Origin: Psychrobacter urativorans
Lineage (GTDB): Bacteria; Pseudomonadota; Gammaproteobacteria; Pseudomonadales; Moraxellaceae
DNA: 64,000 nucleotides
NCBI RefSeq assembly: GCF_904846695.1
Contig: NZ_CAJHBR010000006.1
Span: forward strand, 62,001 to 126,000
Direction: 5' to 3'
The position numbers were made by a program, and so were the translations under genes. Under the pieces are notes generated by a model. It was given only the letters and a program-made list of their open reading frames with translations, had not been told where the DNA came from and searched no databases. This document shows positions 38,329 through 46,653 of this stretch, one piece after another (position 1 is the first letter of the stretch; each line of letters opens with the position of its first letter).

Positions 38329-38904
38329 ATGGCTATTAGCTTAACGAAAGGCGGCAACGTAAACTTATCAAAAGAAGCACCAGGCTTAACTAATATTACC
38401 GTTGGTCTTGGCTGGGATCCACGTGCTACTGACGGTCAAGATTTTGACTTAGACGCTATTGGCTTTTTGGTCAATGAAAGCGGTAAAGTACGTAACGATC
38501 AAGATTTTATCTTTTTTAATAACTTAAAGTCAGACAATGGCGCTGTAGAACATACTGGCGATAACCGTACTGGCGAAGGTGACGGCGATGATGAAGCTAT
38601 CAAAGTAAACCTAGCTAACATTCCAGCTGATGTCAGTAAAGTCGCGCTTTGTGCCATTATCTACGAAGGCCAAGCTCGTAACCAAAACTTTGGCCAAGTT
38701 GGTGATGCCTATATCCGTGTCGTGAATGACGATGGTCAAACTGAGATCGCTCGCTATGACCTATCAGAAGATGGTAGTACTGAAACGGCGATGATTTTTG
38801 GTGAATTATATCGTCATAACAGTGATTGGAAGTTCCGTGCAGTAGGCCAAGGCTTCAGCGGCGGTTTAGGTCCATTAGCTTCATCTTATGGCGTTAATGT
38901 CTAA
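38329..38904 (+). CDS. terD: TerD family protein (second copy)
   Basis: This is a 191-residue single TerD domain protein, very similar in layout to the copy at 31359. The calcium motifs FDLDAIGF and [13 protein letters not shown] are intact. The [23 protein letters not shown] ending pattern is typical of TerD/TerE. It is the first gene of a same-strand set terD - TIGR00266 - terD. A hairpin follows at 38935, so expression of the next gene may be partly separate. Confidence 0.95.
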   Translation: MAISLTKGGNVNLSKEAPGLTNITVGLGWDPRATDGQDFDLDAIGFLVNESGKVRNDQDFIFFNNLKSDNGAVEHTGDNRTGEGDGDDEAIKVNLANIPADVSKVALCAIIYEGQARNQNFGQVGDAYIRVVNDDGQTEIARYDLSEDGSTETAMIFGELYRHNSDWKFRAVGQGFSGGLGPLASSYGVNV

Positions 38905-38934
38905 CAATAAAAGCTAACTTAGCCAATTTAAAAT

Positions 38935-38975
38935 AAGCCATCAACTGTGTTTTATAATCACATTTGATGGCTTTA
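38935..38975 (+). terminator. Hairpin after the second terD
   Basis: AAGCCATCAA plus TGTG (38935-38949) pairs with CACA plus TTGATGGCTT (38959-38973), with one mismatch, around a 9-base loop. A weak T/A-rich tail follows. It is probably a terminator or processing site. Confidence 0.65.
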
Positions 38976-39045
38976 AAATTAATGGGCTAGTGAAAGTCTT
39001 TTTTTTAAACAGCTATACAAAAACAAAGAAATACCGTTAAATTAT

Positions 39046-39075
39046 AATCGTTTAAACCCTAATTGTTTAAACCCT
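39046..39075. repeat. Tandem 15-base duplication
   Basis: Two adjacent copies of AAT(C/T)GTTTAAACCCT lie 43 bases before the TIGR00266 gene. Each contains the palindrome GTTTAAAC, so this could be an operator or just a local duplication. Confidence 0.8.
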
Positions 39076-39117
39076 AGCAAAGCACTATTAAAATATTGAT
39101 ATAAGGATTTTCATCCC

Positions 39118-39870
39118 ATGGCGGCAACATTCAGCTTAATCGGTACCATCGAACCGTTTCTACATTGTAATCTTAAAAAAGGCGATTCGATTTATTGTGA
39201 AGCCAATGCAATGGTGATGATGGAGTCTAACCTTGAGCTTAAAGGTAAGCTGCAAGGCGGCTTAGTGCAGTCACTAATGCGCCGTTTTGCCAACGATGAA
39301 TCATTGTTTCAGCAACAGATTGAAGCAGTCAATGGCGAAGGAGATTGTTTGCTAGCTCCTACTCTAGACGGTGATATGCAAATACTAGATGTCGGTGCTC
39401 AGCAGTACACTTTGAGTGACGGTGCCTTTGTAGCGGCACAAACCGGTGTTGATGTTAAAGCTAAAATTCAACGCAATCTTGGTGGGGCTGTATTCGGGGA
39501 TACCGGCGGCTTTATGGTTATGCAGACTCAAGGTAATGGTCAGGTAGTAGTTTCTGGTTTTGGCTCATTATTTGAGATTGAAGTAACCCCGGGTAAAGAT
39601 GTCATTATCGATAATGGTCATGTGGTTTGCTGGGATTCAAATTTAGAGTATAAGCTCTCCGTCGCTACTAGTAAGAAAAAAGGCTTTATGAGTAATATCA
39701 TCAACTCAGTTACTAGCGGTGAAGGTATGGTATTGAATTTTTCAGGTAACGGAAAGGTTGTTATTTGTTCCAGAAATCGTGACAGCTATCAAGGCTGGCT
39801 ACAGAGTATCCTAGGCACTAGCTCAGGAGGTCGTGGCGGTAACAGTGGCATGCTAGGTAACCTTTTATAA
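39118..39870 (+). CDS. TIGR00266/AIM24 family protein
   Basis: This is a 250-residue beta-rich protein of the AIM24 (DUF124) family. Typical segments are KKGDSIYCEANAMVMME near the N terminus, GEGDCLLAPTLDGDMQ, and FLAxGG-like MQTQGNGQVVVSGFGSLFEI. A Gly/Ser-rich C-terminal tail (SSGGRGGNSGMLGNLL) follows a KKGFMSNII segment. The family has no established enzyme activity. Members are recurrent partners of TerD genes, as here between two terD copies. Confidence 0.88.
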   Translation: MAATFSLIGTIEPFLHCNLKKGDSIYCEANAMVMMESNLELKGKLQGGLVQSLMRRFANDESLFQQQIEAVNGEGDCLLAPTLDGDMQILDVGAQQYTLSDGAFVAAQTGVDVKAKIQRNLGGAVFGDTGGFMVMQTQGNGQVVVSGFGSLFEIEVTPGKDVIIDNGHVVCWDSNLEYKLSVATSKKKGFMSNIINSVTSGEGMVLNFSGNGKVVICSRNRDSYQGWLQSILGTSSGGRGGNSGMLGNLL

Positions 39871-39969
39871 ATGCTGCACTATAAGTTATAAGTTCTATTT
39901 TATTAACCGTTTATTTTTAAGAGCTCGTTTCTAATAATTCATTTTAATGACTAGTATAAGGAATATAAC

Positions 39970-40584
39970 ATGGCAGTTAGTCTACAAAAGGGACAGAAAA
40001 TATCCTTAAGCAAAGAAGCCGGCGGTACGCTTACTAAAGTTAAGCTAGGCTTAGGCTGGGATGTTGCACAATCAGCAGCGCCAGAGAAGAAAGGCGGATT
40101 TTTAGGTAAGCTGTTTGGCGGCGGTAGCGGTGGCGGTGATTCTATCGATTTAGATGCCTCTTGCATTATGTTCGATAGCAATAAACAAGCCGTCGATGCC
40201 ATTTGGTTTAGCCAATTGCAGTCCAAAGATGGCAGTATCCTACATACAGGTGATAACCGTACTGGCGATGGCGATGGCGATGATGAAGTCATCAATGTTG
40301 ACCTCTCAAAAGTTCCAGCTAATGTGGTTTCACTAGTATTTACAGTAAACAGTTTTACTGGTCAAACCTTTGAGACCGTAGAAAACGCTTTTTGCCGCAT
40401 TGTTAATGCGGATAATAATAGTGAAGTAGCTCGTTATAACTTATCATCGCAAGGTACTCATACTGCTATGATCATGGCTAAAGTCTATCGTCATAATGAT
40501 GAGTGGAAAATGCACGCTATTGGCGAAACTGCTACTGGTCGTACCTTTCATGACTTGATGCCGGCCATTTCTCCGCACGCTTAG
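39970..40584 (+). CDS. TerD family protein with Gly-rich insertion (third copy)
   Basis: This is a 204-residue TerD domain protein. After GLGWDVAQS an insertion of about 20 residues, containing KKGGFLGKLFGGGSGGGD, precedes the calcium motif IDLDASC. The second calcium motif GDNRTGDGDGDDE is intact. The C terminus retains the KVYRHNDEWKMHAIGE pattern. The insertion resembles one in the TerA-like protein at 45175. It is the last gene of the terD-TIGR00266-terD set, ended by a strong terminator. Confidence 0.93.
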   Translation: MAVSLQKGQKISLSKEAGGTLTKVKLGLGWDVAQSAAPEKKGGFLGKLFGGGSGGGDSIDLDASCIMFDSNKQAVDAIWFSQLQSKDGSILHTGDNRTGDGDGDDEVINVDLSKVPANVVSLVFTVNSFTGQTFETVENAFCRIVNADNNSEVARYNLSSQGTHTAMIMAKVYRHNDEWKMHAIGETATGRTFHDLMPAISPHA

Positions 40585-40603
40585 TTAATCACCATAGAGC
40601 AAT

Positions 40604-40640
40604 AAAAAAGCCCAGCTATTTAAAATAGCTGGGCTTTTTT
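40604..40640 (+). terminator. Rho-independent terminator
   Basis: AAAAAAGCCCAGCTATT (40604-40620) pairs perfectly with AATAGCTGGGCTTTTTT (40624-40640) around a 3-base loop. It closes the terD-TIGR00266-terD set. Confidence 0.95.
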
Positions 40641-40757
40641 ATTGCTCCTTATAACTATCAATTTTTAGCTCTACTACTGCCTACCCTACTAATCAATAAA
40701 GCCTTAACTCAAGACTTTGGTTATCTTTTGATGCTTTATGGATATAACACTAATGAG

Positions 40758-40786
40758 CAACTCGTTACTCCTGATGTACAACTCGT
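40758..40786 (+). promoter_or_regulatory. Direct repeats with LytTR-like spacing upstream of the YfcC gene
   Basis: CAACTCGT occurs at 40758-40765 and again at 40779-40786, exactly 21 bases apart (two helical turns). LytTR-type regulators bind pairs of direct repeats at about this spacing, and a LytTR regulator gene lies just downstream. The reverse complement contains GAGTTG, which only partly fits the family consensus. Confidence 0.5.
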
Positions 40787-40903
40787 CGTCTATATGACCA
40801 TTTCGTATGATTCCCAACACTGTCAGTACTTTTTATAATACAGTTTTACCTACACAGGACGTATAAGTCATATTCTCTAAAACGGATTATTTGGAGTAAA
40901 AAA

Positions 40904-42346
40904 ATGTCAGACCATAAAATTGATAGCATTGCGAGCGTTGATAAAAAAGTGGGGCAAAAGAAGAATTTCGAGATGCCGCATATCTATGTCATCTTATTTG
41001 TATTCAGTGCCATCGCTGCTATTCTTACCCACTTTATACCCTCTGGTAAATATGACCGTGTCCTTGGACCAGAAGGTAGAACAACCATTGATGCCACCTC
41101 CTACCATCTGATAGAGCAAACGCCTGTTGGGGTCACCGAATTTTTAACTGCTGTGCCTAGGGGTCTTATCGATGCCGGTGAAGTCGTGTTCTTCACATTC
41201 ATCATCGGTGGTATGTTTATGGTTCTTAGAAGGACGGGAATTATTGAAGTTGTCGTTGATAAACTAGCGCGTAAATTTGCCAATAATGGTCTACTGCTAA
41301 TAGCCGTTTTAACTACTGTATTTGCTTTTATTGCCACCCTAATTGGTACACCCGAATTATCATTAGTCTATATCCCAGTTATTATGCCGTTGATTATTGC
41401 TTTAGGCTATGACTCGGTAACGGCTGCTGCGATTTCATTATGTGGCACTGGTGCGGGTTTTAGTGCTGGCGTGCTTAATCCAATCAACACAGGGCTTGGA
41501 CAAAAACTATCTGGATTACCAGTATTCTCAGGAATGGGATTACGTTCAATCGTATTTGTTTTAGCAGTCACTGCTGTGATTTTCTTTATTATAAGATATG
41601 CGAAGAAGATTAAGAAAGATCCTTCAAAAAGTTATGTCTATGAAGAGGATAGTGAAAAGAGAATAGAGTTTAATCAAATTGTTGGTGGTACTGCTCTTAC
41701 CATGACATTTCGTCAGAAGCTAGCTGCCTATGCCACGCTCATTCTATTTGCAGTACTTGTATACGGCGTGCTGCAGCAAGGCTGGTTTATGATAGAGATG
41801 TCTGGACTCTTTGTCATCATGGGCATCGTCGTTGGAATGATTGCTGGTCTTAAGCTAACTGAGATATGTGATGGATTTAACCAAGGTTTTAAAGATGTAT
41901 TGATGGGCGCGTTTATCGTTGGCTTAGCTCGCGCAGTCGCTGTCGTCTTAGAAGATGGCAACGTTATGGATACCCTTGTACACTCTTTAGGGACTTTAGT
42001 TGGAGACTTGCCCCCTGAGCTTGCAGCTGTTGGTATGTATTTCGTCCAAACTGCAATTAATTTTGTAATCTCTTCTGGCAGTGGCCAAGCTCTAGTGACT
42101 ATGCCTATCATGGCACCGCTTGCTGATTTGGTTGGCGTAACTAGACAAACAGCGGTACTAGCCTATCAACTTGGCGATGGCTTTACCCACGTTCTCTTCC
42201 CTACCAGCGGATATTTTATGGCGGCCCTAGTTATCGCTGGTGTGCCTTATCAAAAATGGATGCGCTTTTTCTTACCTCTTTTTGCCGTTTGGGCCATGAT
42301 TGCCATTGGCTCGTTAATTGTCGCTCAAATGATTGGTTGGTCATAA
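40904..42346 (+). CDS. YfcC family transporter
   Basis: This is a 480-residue membrane protein with about 12 helices. The N-terminal MPHIYVILFVFSAIAAILTHFIPSG segment pattern and the SGSGQALVTMPIMAPLADL region near the C terminus are typical of the YfcC/DcuC-like (UPF/C4-dicarboxylate anaerobic carrier) superfamily. Substrates proposed for relatives include basic amino acids, peptides and dicarboxylates. The actual substrate is not known. It converges on a LytTR/LytS pair, which may control it in the way related pairs control carboxylate transporters. Confidence 0.87.
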   Translation: MSDHKIDSIASVDKKVGQKKNFEMPHIYVILFVFSAIAAILTHFIPSGKYDRVLGPEGRTTIDATSYHLIEQTPVGVTEFLTAVPRGLIDAGEVVFFTFIIGGMFMVLRRTGIIEVVVDKLARKFANNGLLLIAVLTTVFAFIATLIGTPELSLVYIPVIMPLIIALGYDSVTAAAISLCGTGAGFSAGVLNPINTGLGQKLSGLPVFSGMGLRSIVFVLAVTAVIFFIIRYAKKIKKDPSKSYVYEEDSEKRIEFNQIVGGTALTMTFRQKLAAYATLILFAVLVYGVLQQGWFMIEMSGLFVIMGIVVGMIAGLKLTEICDGFNQGFKDVLMGAFIVGLARAVAVVLEDGNVMDTLVHSLGTLVGDLPPELAAVGMYFVQTAINFVISSGSGQALVTMPIMAPLADLVGVTRQTAVLAYQLGDGFTHVLFPTSGYFMAALVIAGVPYQKWMRFFLPLFAVWAMIAIGSLIVAQMIGWS

Positions 42347-42371
42347 CCAATTATTAAATAGCTTTGTTCAG

Positions 42372-42415
42372 ATAAGGCGGGTAAATGTTTATTACATCTA
42401 CCCGCCTTATTTTTT
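42372..42415. terminator. Bidirectional terminator YfcC / LytTR regulator
   Basis: ATAAGGCGGGTA (42372-42383) pairs with TACCCGCCTTAT (42399-42410), and an inner ATGT/ACAT pair extends the stem. T-run and A-rich flanks suit both convergent genes. Confidence 0.92.
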
Positions 42416-43151
42416 ATAACTCAAGAAGTTGTTTGACTACTTTAACGTAAGAACGACTTACCGAGATTTTAGCGCCGTTTTTTAGGATAATTAAATAGGT
42501 TCGATTAAACCAAGGCTCTAATGCTGCTATTTGTTTTATATTGACGATATAGCCTCTATGCACTTGAATAAAATCATCACCAAGCTTATCCATCATTTTA
42601 TAAAGTAAAGTATCAGTTATATATTTTTTTTCTATAGTTTGAACATAAGCTTGCCGATTTTCTGTTCCTATATATAAGATATCTTTAGTATTGATAACTA
42701 TAATTCGATCTTCCTCTTTTATACTAATACTATGTTTCTTGTCCTTACTAACTAAGGGCAAAATCTCAACCTTACTCTCTGTATAAGATGTACTACTCAG
42801 CTTCACTAACTTATTCACTGCTTTTAGCAGGCGCACTCTATCAATGGGTTTGACTATATAATCTATAGCATCTAATTCAAATGCGTCCAGCGCATATTCA
42901 TCATAAGCAGTCACGAAAACAATCATAGGTGGCTTTTTCATATTGCGAAATTGTTTGGCAAGTTGAAGACCGTTGCCGTTCTCGAGTTCTATATCCAAAA
43001 AAACGGCATCTGGTTGCTTGTCATTGATATCCCATAAAGCTTGATGCATGTCTTCAGCTTCACCAATAACATTGATCTTACCTGTCTCCTTTAGTAGGTA
43101 AATCAATTCTTGTCTAGCCAGCACTTCATCTTCAATAACATATACATTCAT
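42414..43151 (-). CDS. LytTR family response regulator
   Basis: This is a 245-residue regulator. The N-terminal receiver domain has the acidic pocket (VIEDE), the phospho-acceptor in AVFLDIELENG and the conserved Lys in YIVKPI. The C-terminal LytTR DNA-binding domain includes FIQVHRGYIVNI and ends in VKQLLEL. It resembles BtsR/YpdB/LytR. The ATG at 43151 has AAGGA nine bases upstream; a GTG at 43157 is too close to it. The gene follows its sensor kinase gene by only a few bases. Confidence 0.93.
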   Translation of the reverse strand: MNVYVIEDEVLARQELIYLLKETGKINVIGEAEDMHQALWDINDKQPDAVFLDIELENGNGLQLAKQFRNMKKPPMIVFVTAYDEYALDAFELDAIDYIVKPIDRVRLLKAVNKLVKLSSTSYTESKVEILPLVSKDKKHSISIKEEDRIIVINTKDILYIGTENRQAYVQTIEKKYITDTLLYKMMDKLGDDFIQVHRGYIVNIKQIAALEPWFNRTYLIILKNGAKISVSRSYVKVVKQLLEL

Positions 43152-43163
43152 CGACACGTTTCC

Positions 43164-44912
43164 TTAGTGTTCAACTGGCAATATAATTATAACCTTAGTC
43201 CCTTTACCCATATCGCTATTTACTACAAAGCAAGCCTCTTGACTATATAATGCGGTAAGTCGTTCTTTTATGTTAAATAATGCCGTACCACTGCCATCTT
43301 TAGATGACTGTACCACTCGCTCACCCAAATCTACTATTCGATCCGCTGCCACCCCAACACCATTATCAGCTACTTCAATTGAGATCAAGGTTTCTGATAC
43401 TCTCTTAATGTCAATACTCACTTTACCTTTGGCTTTTGTCTTTTTAAATCCGCCATACTTTATCGCATTCTCTACCAAAGGTTGAATGATAAAAGGTGGA
43501 ATGCCATAGTCAATCAACTCAGGATCTATTGCTATATGCACCTCAAATTTATCTGGGAAACGTGCTTGTTCAATAGCCAAATAGGCTTGTACGTTTTCCA
43601 TCTCCTTACTGATCGGTACTAAAAAATCAGCAATACCTGATAAATTGTTGCGCAAATAAGTAGATAAGTGCAGTAATAAATCTCGAGCTAGCATGGGATC
43701 AATTCTACATAAAGCGACGATGGTATTAAGGGCATTGAACAAAAAATGCGGTTGTATCTGTGCTTGTAATGCCTCAATTTTTGCATTTTGTAGCAATAAA
43801 TTATGACGTTCAATCTCACCAAGCTCTAGTTGATTTGAGAACAGCTTACCAAGACCTTCAACCAATTCCTTTTCAACGGAAGTAATGTGAGTCGAGCTTG
43901 CGTAGTAAAAAGTGATCGTACCAATGGTTTTATCATGGACATAAAAGGGGACCACTATAAAGGCTCTGCTATTAGATTTTTTAGAAAACAGCCATTTTGC
44001 TCTTGGTTCCCTTAACACTGATTTGCCAGTTGCTAAAACCTGCTTGCGTAAGACCAAATCTTCTTGTTCGTGTCTTTTGTGATTACTCAATGACCCAGTA
44101 TAAGCCAGCTCACGAATACCTCTAGTAATCGCAACATGCTCGACTCCCGTTAATTGCTTGATAATCTTAGTGCTTTCTTTAGCTGATTTCTCATTCAAAC
44201 CCCCTCGAAATAAGGAGAAAGTGCGGTCAGCAATTGAAAAGGTTTTAACGGTTTGATTGGCTCTGGTTCTCTCTTCTTCTTGTACGACGTTATAAAAAAT
44301 CATGGCACAGATCCATATTCCTATACCATTAACAATAATAATTGGGGGGCCTGTAAAACTAATTAATTCAAAGGCGGCACGATGATTGTCAGCTATAAAG
44401 GGAATAGCCAAAATTTGGACCGTTAGAATGACAATACTGGTAAAAAACATGTACTTGGGTTTAATAAATCGCATTTCGCGCCACTTGTAACCAAACCATC
44501 CTGCAAGACAGCCTCCTAAGATAGATACCCAAAGAGTAGCCTCACTGATAAAGCCACCCATTAATAACCGATGCCCACCAGCAATAATGGATGCGCCTAT
44601 ACCCACTATTGGACCGCCGAAGAAACCGCCAATAATAATGCCGATATTTCGTGTGTCCGCTACTGCATTATTTGTCTGAAGCGTAGGGTTCCACAAATTA
44701 GATACAACACTTTGATTGCCAGGCTCTACCACAAGAGCGGTATAGTTACCGATGACGCCGAACATACCGAATATTATTATTAATACGAATAATCCCCCTA
44801 TGCCGACTCTCTGGTAAATCATCTTTCTAAATATAGGCAGTCTAGTAATTAGATAAGCAATAGTAATAATGAGGGTCATTCTTGAGAGCATTTGGAGCAA
44901 TATTTCCCACAT
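43164..44912 (-). CDS. LytS/BtsS-type sensor histidine kinase
   Basis: This is a 582-residue kinase. The N-terminal half is a 5TM-LYT sensor region with about six membrane segments, including NTALVVEPGN-like and IGIIIGGFFGGPIVGIGASIIAGGHR-like stretches. A GAF-like cytoplasmic domain follows. The kinase core has the phosphorylated His in QPHFLFNALN and ATP-binding VENAIKYG and DNGVG boxes. Related BtsS and YpdA sense pyruvate; the ligand here is not known. It is cotranscribed with the LytTR regulator. Confidence 0.93.
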   Translation of the reverse strand: MWEILLQMLSRMTLIITIAYLITRLPIFRKMIYQRVGIGGLFVLIIIFGMFGVIGNYTALVVEPGNQSVVSNLWNPTLQTNNAVADTRNIGIIIGGFFGGPIVGIGASIIAGGHRLLMGGFISEATLWVSILGGCLAGWFGYKWREMRFIKPKYMFFTSIVILTVQILAIPFIADNHRAAFELISFTGPPIIIVNGIGIWICAMIFYNVVQEEERTRANQTVKTFSIADRTFSLFRGGLNEKSAKESTKIIKQLTGVEHVAITRGIRELAYTGSLSNHKRHEQEDLVLRKQVLATGKSVLREPRAKWLFSKKSNSRAFIVVPFYVHDKTIGTITFYYASSTHITSVEKELVEGLGKLFSNQLELGEIERHNLLLQNAKIEALQAQIQPHFLFNALNTIVALCRIDPMLARDLLLHLSTYLRNNLSGIADFLVPISKEMENVQAYLAIEQARFPDKFEVHIAIDPELIDYGIPPFIIQPLVENAIKYGGFKKTKAKGKVSIDIKRVSETLISIEVADNGVGVAADRIVDLGERVVQSSKDGSGTALFNIKERLTALYSQEACFVVNSDMGKGTKVIIILPVEH

Positions 44913-44952
44913 CGAAATATCTCATTTTTATAGTGGCTATAGGAGGTGCTGC

Positions 44953-45078
44953 ATGCCTAAAACGTGTTTAGAACATAGCAGGTGTTTAAAGTATCTAAGT
45001 TTTTTAGAGCATATAAGCTGCTTAGAACATGACAATTTTTTGAAGCATAAGCGTTGTTTAAGGCAAATAAAGGCTTGA
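44953..45078 (+). CDS. Possible small protein of hexapeptide repeats (41 residues)
   Basis: A short frame begins at the ATG at 44953, preceded by AGGAGG with a 6-base spacer, the strongest ribosome site in this part of the window. After MPKT the product is six hexapeptide units of the form (C/F)-L-(E/K/R)-(H/Y/Q)-x-x, then a short tail. It has four Cys and four His, and no signal peptide. I do not recognise a family. The frame may be real or may be a DNA repeat that happens to be open; a TTG-started minus-strand frame also crosses it. Confidence 0.4.
   Translation: MPKTCLEHSRCLKYLSFLEHISCLEHDNFLKHKRCLRQIKA
44967..45074. repeat. Six copies of an 18-base degenerate tandem repeat
   Basis: A (T/C)TT(A/G)(A/G)A(A/G)C-like core recurs at 44967, 44985, 45003, 45021, 45039 and 45057, exactly every 18 bases. 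Copies are diverged but the phase is strict. The array fills most of the gap between the LytS-type kinase gene and the TerA-like gene. Confidence 0.85.
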
Positions 45079-45174
45079 AAATATATAGGCGGTTTAACAA
45101 GTACTGACCACTCTAGCAACGACTGCCAAAATCGTCACTAGAGTGTAATTGACCTATTATTAGTGCTAAAAACC

Positions 45175-46395
45175 TTACTTGCGACCACGCTTCCAACTAA
45201 AGCCCCAATTAAAGGCTTTGTCCATCTCTTGATGGCCTTTAAAGTACTGGTTAATACGCTCAACGTTGATACTGCCTTGTTGGTTTACCAAGCGTGCAAT
45301 CGCACACATTGGCAAGTTGCCAGCTCCTTCAGTTAAACGAGTCTCGATCGGTGGCTGCTCAGGAACATGCACTGTCACTACCCCATCAGTTTGAGCCCAA
45401 TTGGGTGCGCCTTCGTAGATAAAGGCAAAGATAAACACCTCTTCAATCTGTGCCCACTGCTGACCATTGATATCTAGCCATTCACCGCCACTAACTTGTC
45501 CGGTTCTATCATCTGCACGCAAACAAACATAAGGGGCTGACTGCAAGCTGCCAAAGCGATTGCCTAGGGCTTGAATCAGAGTCTTTTCGCCATTTTTAAG
45601 GTGGATCATTGCCCCAACATCGAGATCAATACCACTAGCGCCATGCTGCTTGAACAAGTCGCCTAGCAAGCCTTTTTTAGGGGCAGCCTTATCCGTATTT
45701 GGACGTTGATTCCAGTCTAAGTTGACTGATATTTTACCAAAATCGTCGCGTTTTTTTAGATTAATGCTGGATTGATTTTTGGTCAAAGTAATTTTACTGA
45801 GGTTAATCGAAGAAGCTGCCGGAATAGGTGGTGGACTATTGGCAGCATTGGCTTGCGCAGGTTTTGAGGTGTTGATAGCTGCGGCAGGTACAGGTGCTTC
45901 ATCCGCAATCTCTACCCCGAAGTGCTCCGATAAAGGTTTTAGCCCGCCCTCAAAGCCTTGAGCGATAAAACGGAACTTCCAATTACCTTGACGGCGATAA
46001 CATTCTGCTAAGATGATAGCTTTCTCGTTGCGTCCAGCGCTACTGAGCTGACAAGTCATTAATACTTGGCTGCCTTGCAATACTTGAATATCTACATCAC
46101 CAATTTGGGCCAACGTTTGGGCGCTAGAAAACGCTAAAGCAATCTTATCAATATTGGCAGGTTGACTCGATAAATTGATATCGAAGAACCCATCGCTATC
46201 ATGACCGCGAAAGCTCACACTATTATCATCGCTACTAGTCTGTCCATAAAAAATCATGTCGCCATCACCGCGCACTTTACCTTGTGTGGTTAAGCGATAA
46301 GCGGCGCAGTCAATAGAGCTCTGGCTCAAGATACGGATGCTAATATTATCAGTTGGTAGCGGCGCATTGGCTCCAGCAATCAGCTTTTGGCTCAT
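45175..46395 (-). CDS. terA: TerA-like protein (TerD-domain family, two-part)
   Basis: This is a 406-residue protein. The N-terminal part (about residues 1-165) is a TerD-type domain, recognisable from GKVRGDGDMIFYGQ and LAECYRRQGNWKFRFIAQGFEGGL. Its calcium motif is degenerate. A Pro/Ala-rich linker follows. The C-terminal half has a second TerD-like core with NLDWNQRP, an insertion KKGLLGDLFKQHGASG, and IDLDVGAM. This layout matches TerA. It is on the opposite strand from the other ter genes and divergent from the ATP-grasp gene. Confidence 0.88.
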   Translation of the reverse strand: MSQKLIAGANAPLPTDNISIRILSQSSIDCAAYRLTTQGKVRGDGDMIFYGQTSSDDNSVSFRGHDSDGFFDINLSSQPANIDKIALAFSSAQTLAQIGDVDIQVLQGSQVLMTCQLSSAGRNEKAIILAECYRRQGNWKFRFIAQGFEGGLKPLSEHFGVEIADEAPVPAAAINTSKPAQANAANSPPPIPAASSINLSKITLTKNQSSINLKKRDDFGKISVNLDWNQRPNTDKAAPKKGLLGDLFKQHGASGIDLDVGAMIHLKNGEKTLIQALGNRFGSLQSAPYVCLRADDRTGQVSGGEWLDINGQQWAQIEEVFIFAFIYEGAPNWAQTDGVVTVHVPEQPPIETRLTEGAGNLPMCAIARLVNQQGSINVERINQYFKGHQEMDKAFNWGFSWKRGRK

Positions 46396-46653
46396 ACTAT
46401 TGGTCCTTTAAAGTCGTTATAATTAAGGGGTAACAGGGTTTTTAGCATTGACCTATAGTAGCATGAATAAAGCGACTGTCTTGCTCGGTTGAAGCCTAAC
46501 CTTAATAATCATAGTATTGCTTATACTGTCTTTTTGTTAGATTTCAAAGCTGCATTTATGACCATTTACTGTTGTATCTACAGTGGGTTTTGCGCATAAT
46601 CTCTCAACTACTTAGCCTGACCTCAATACTGATAAGCCAACCCTGAGAAAGTT

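Larger units (their letters stand above)
40585..40903. other. Intergenic region before the YfcC-type transporter gene
   Basis: It contains a terminator (40604) and direct repeats (40758-40786) described separately. TATAAT lies at about 40835-40840, a possible -10 element. TTGGAG is the ribosome site before the ATG at 40904. Confidence 0.5.

Noticed and set aside
44937..45119. 60-codon minus-strand frame over the 18-base repeat
   Set aside because: It starts at TTG without a good ribosome site; the plus-strand frame with AGGAGG-ATG is the better candidate.
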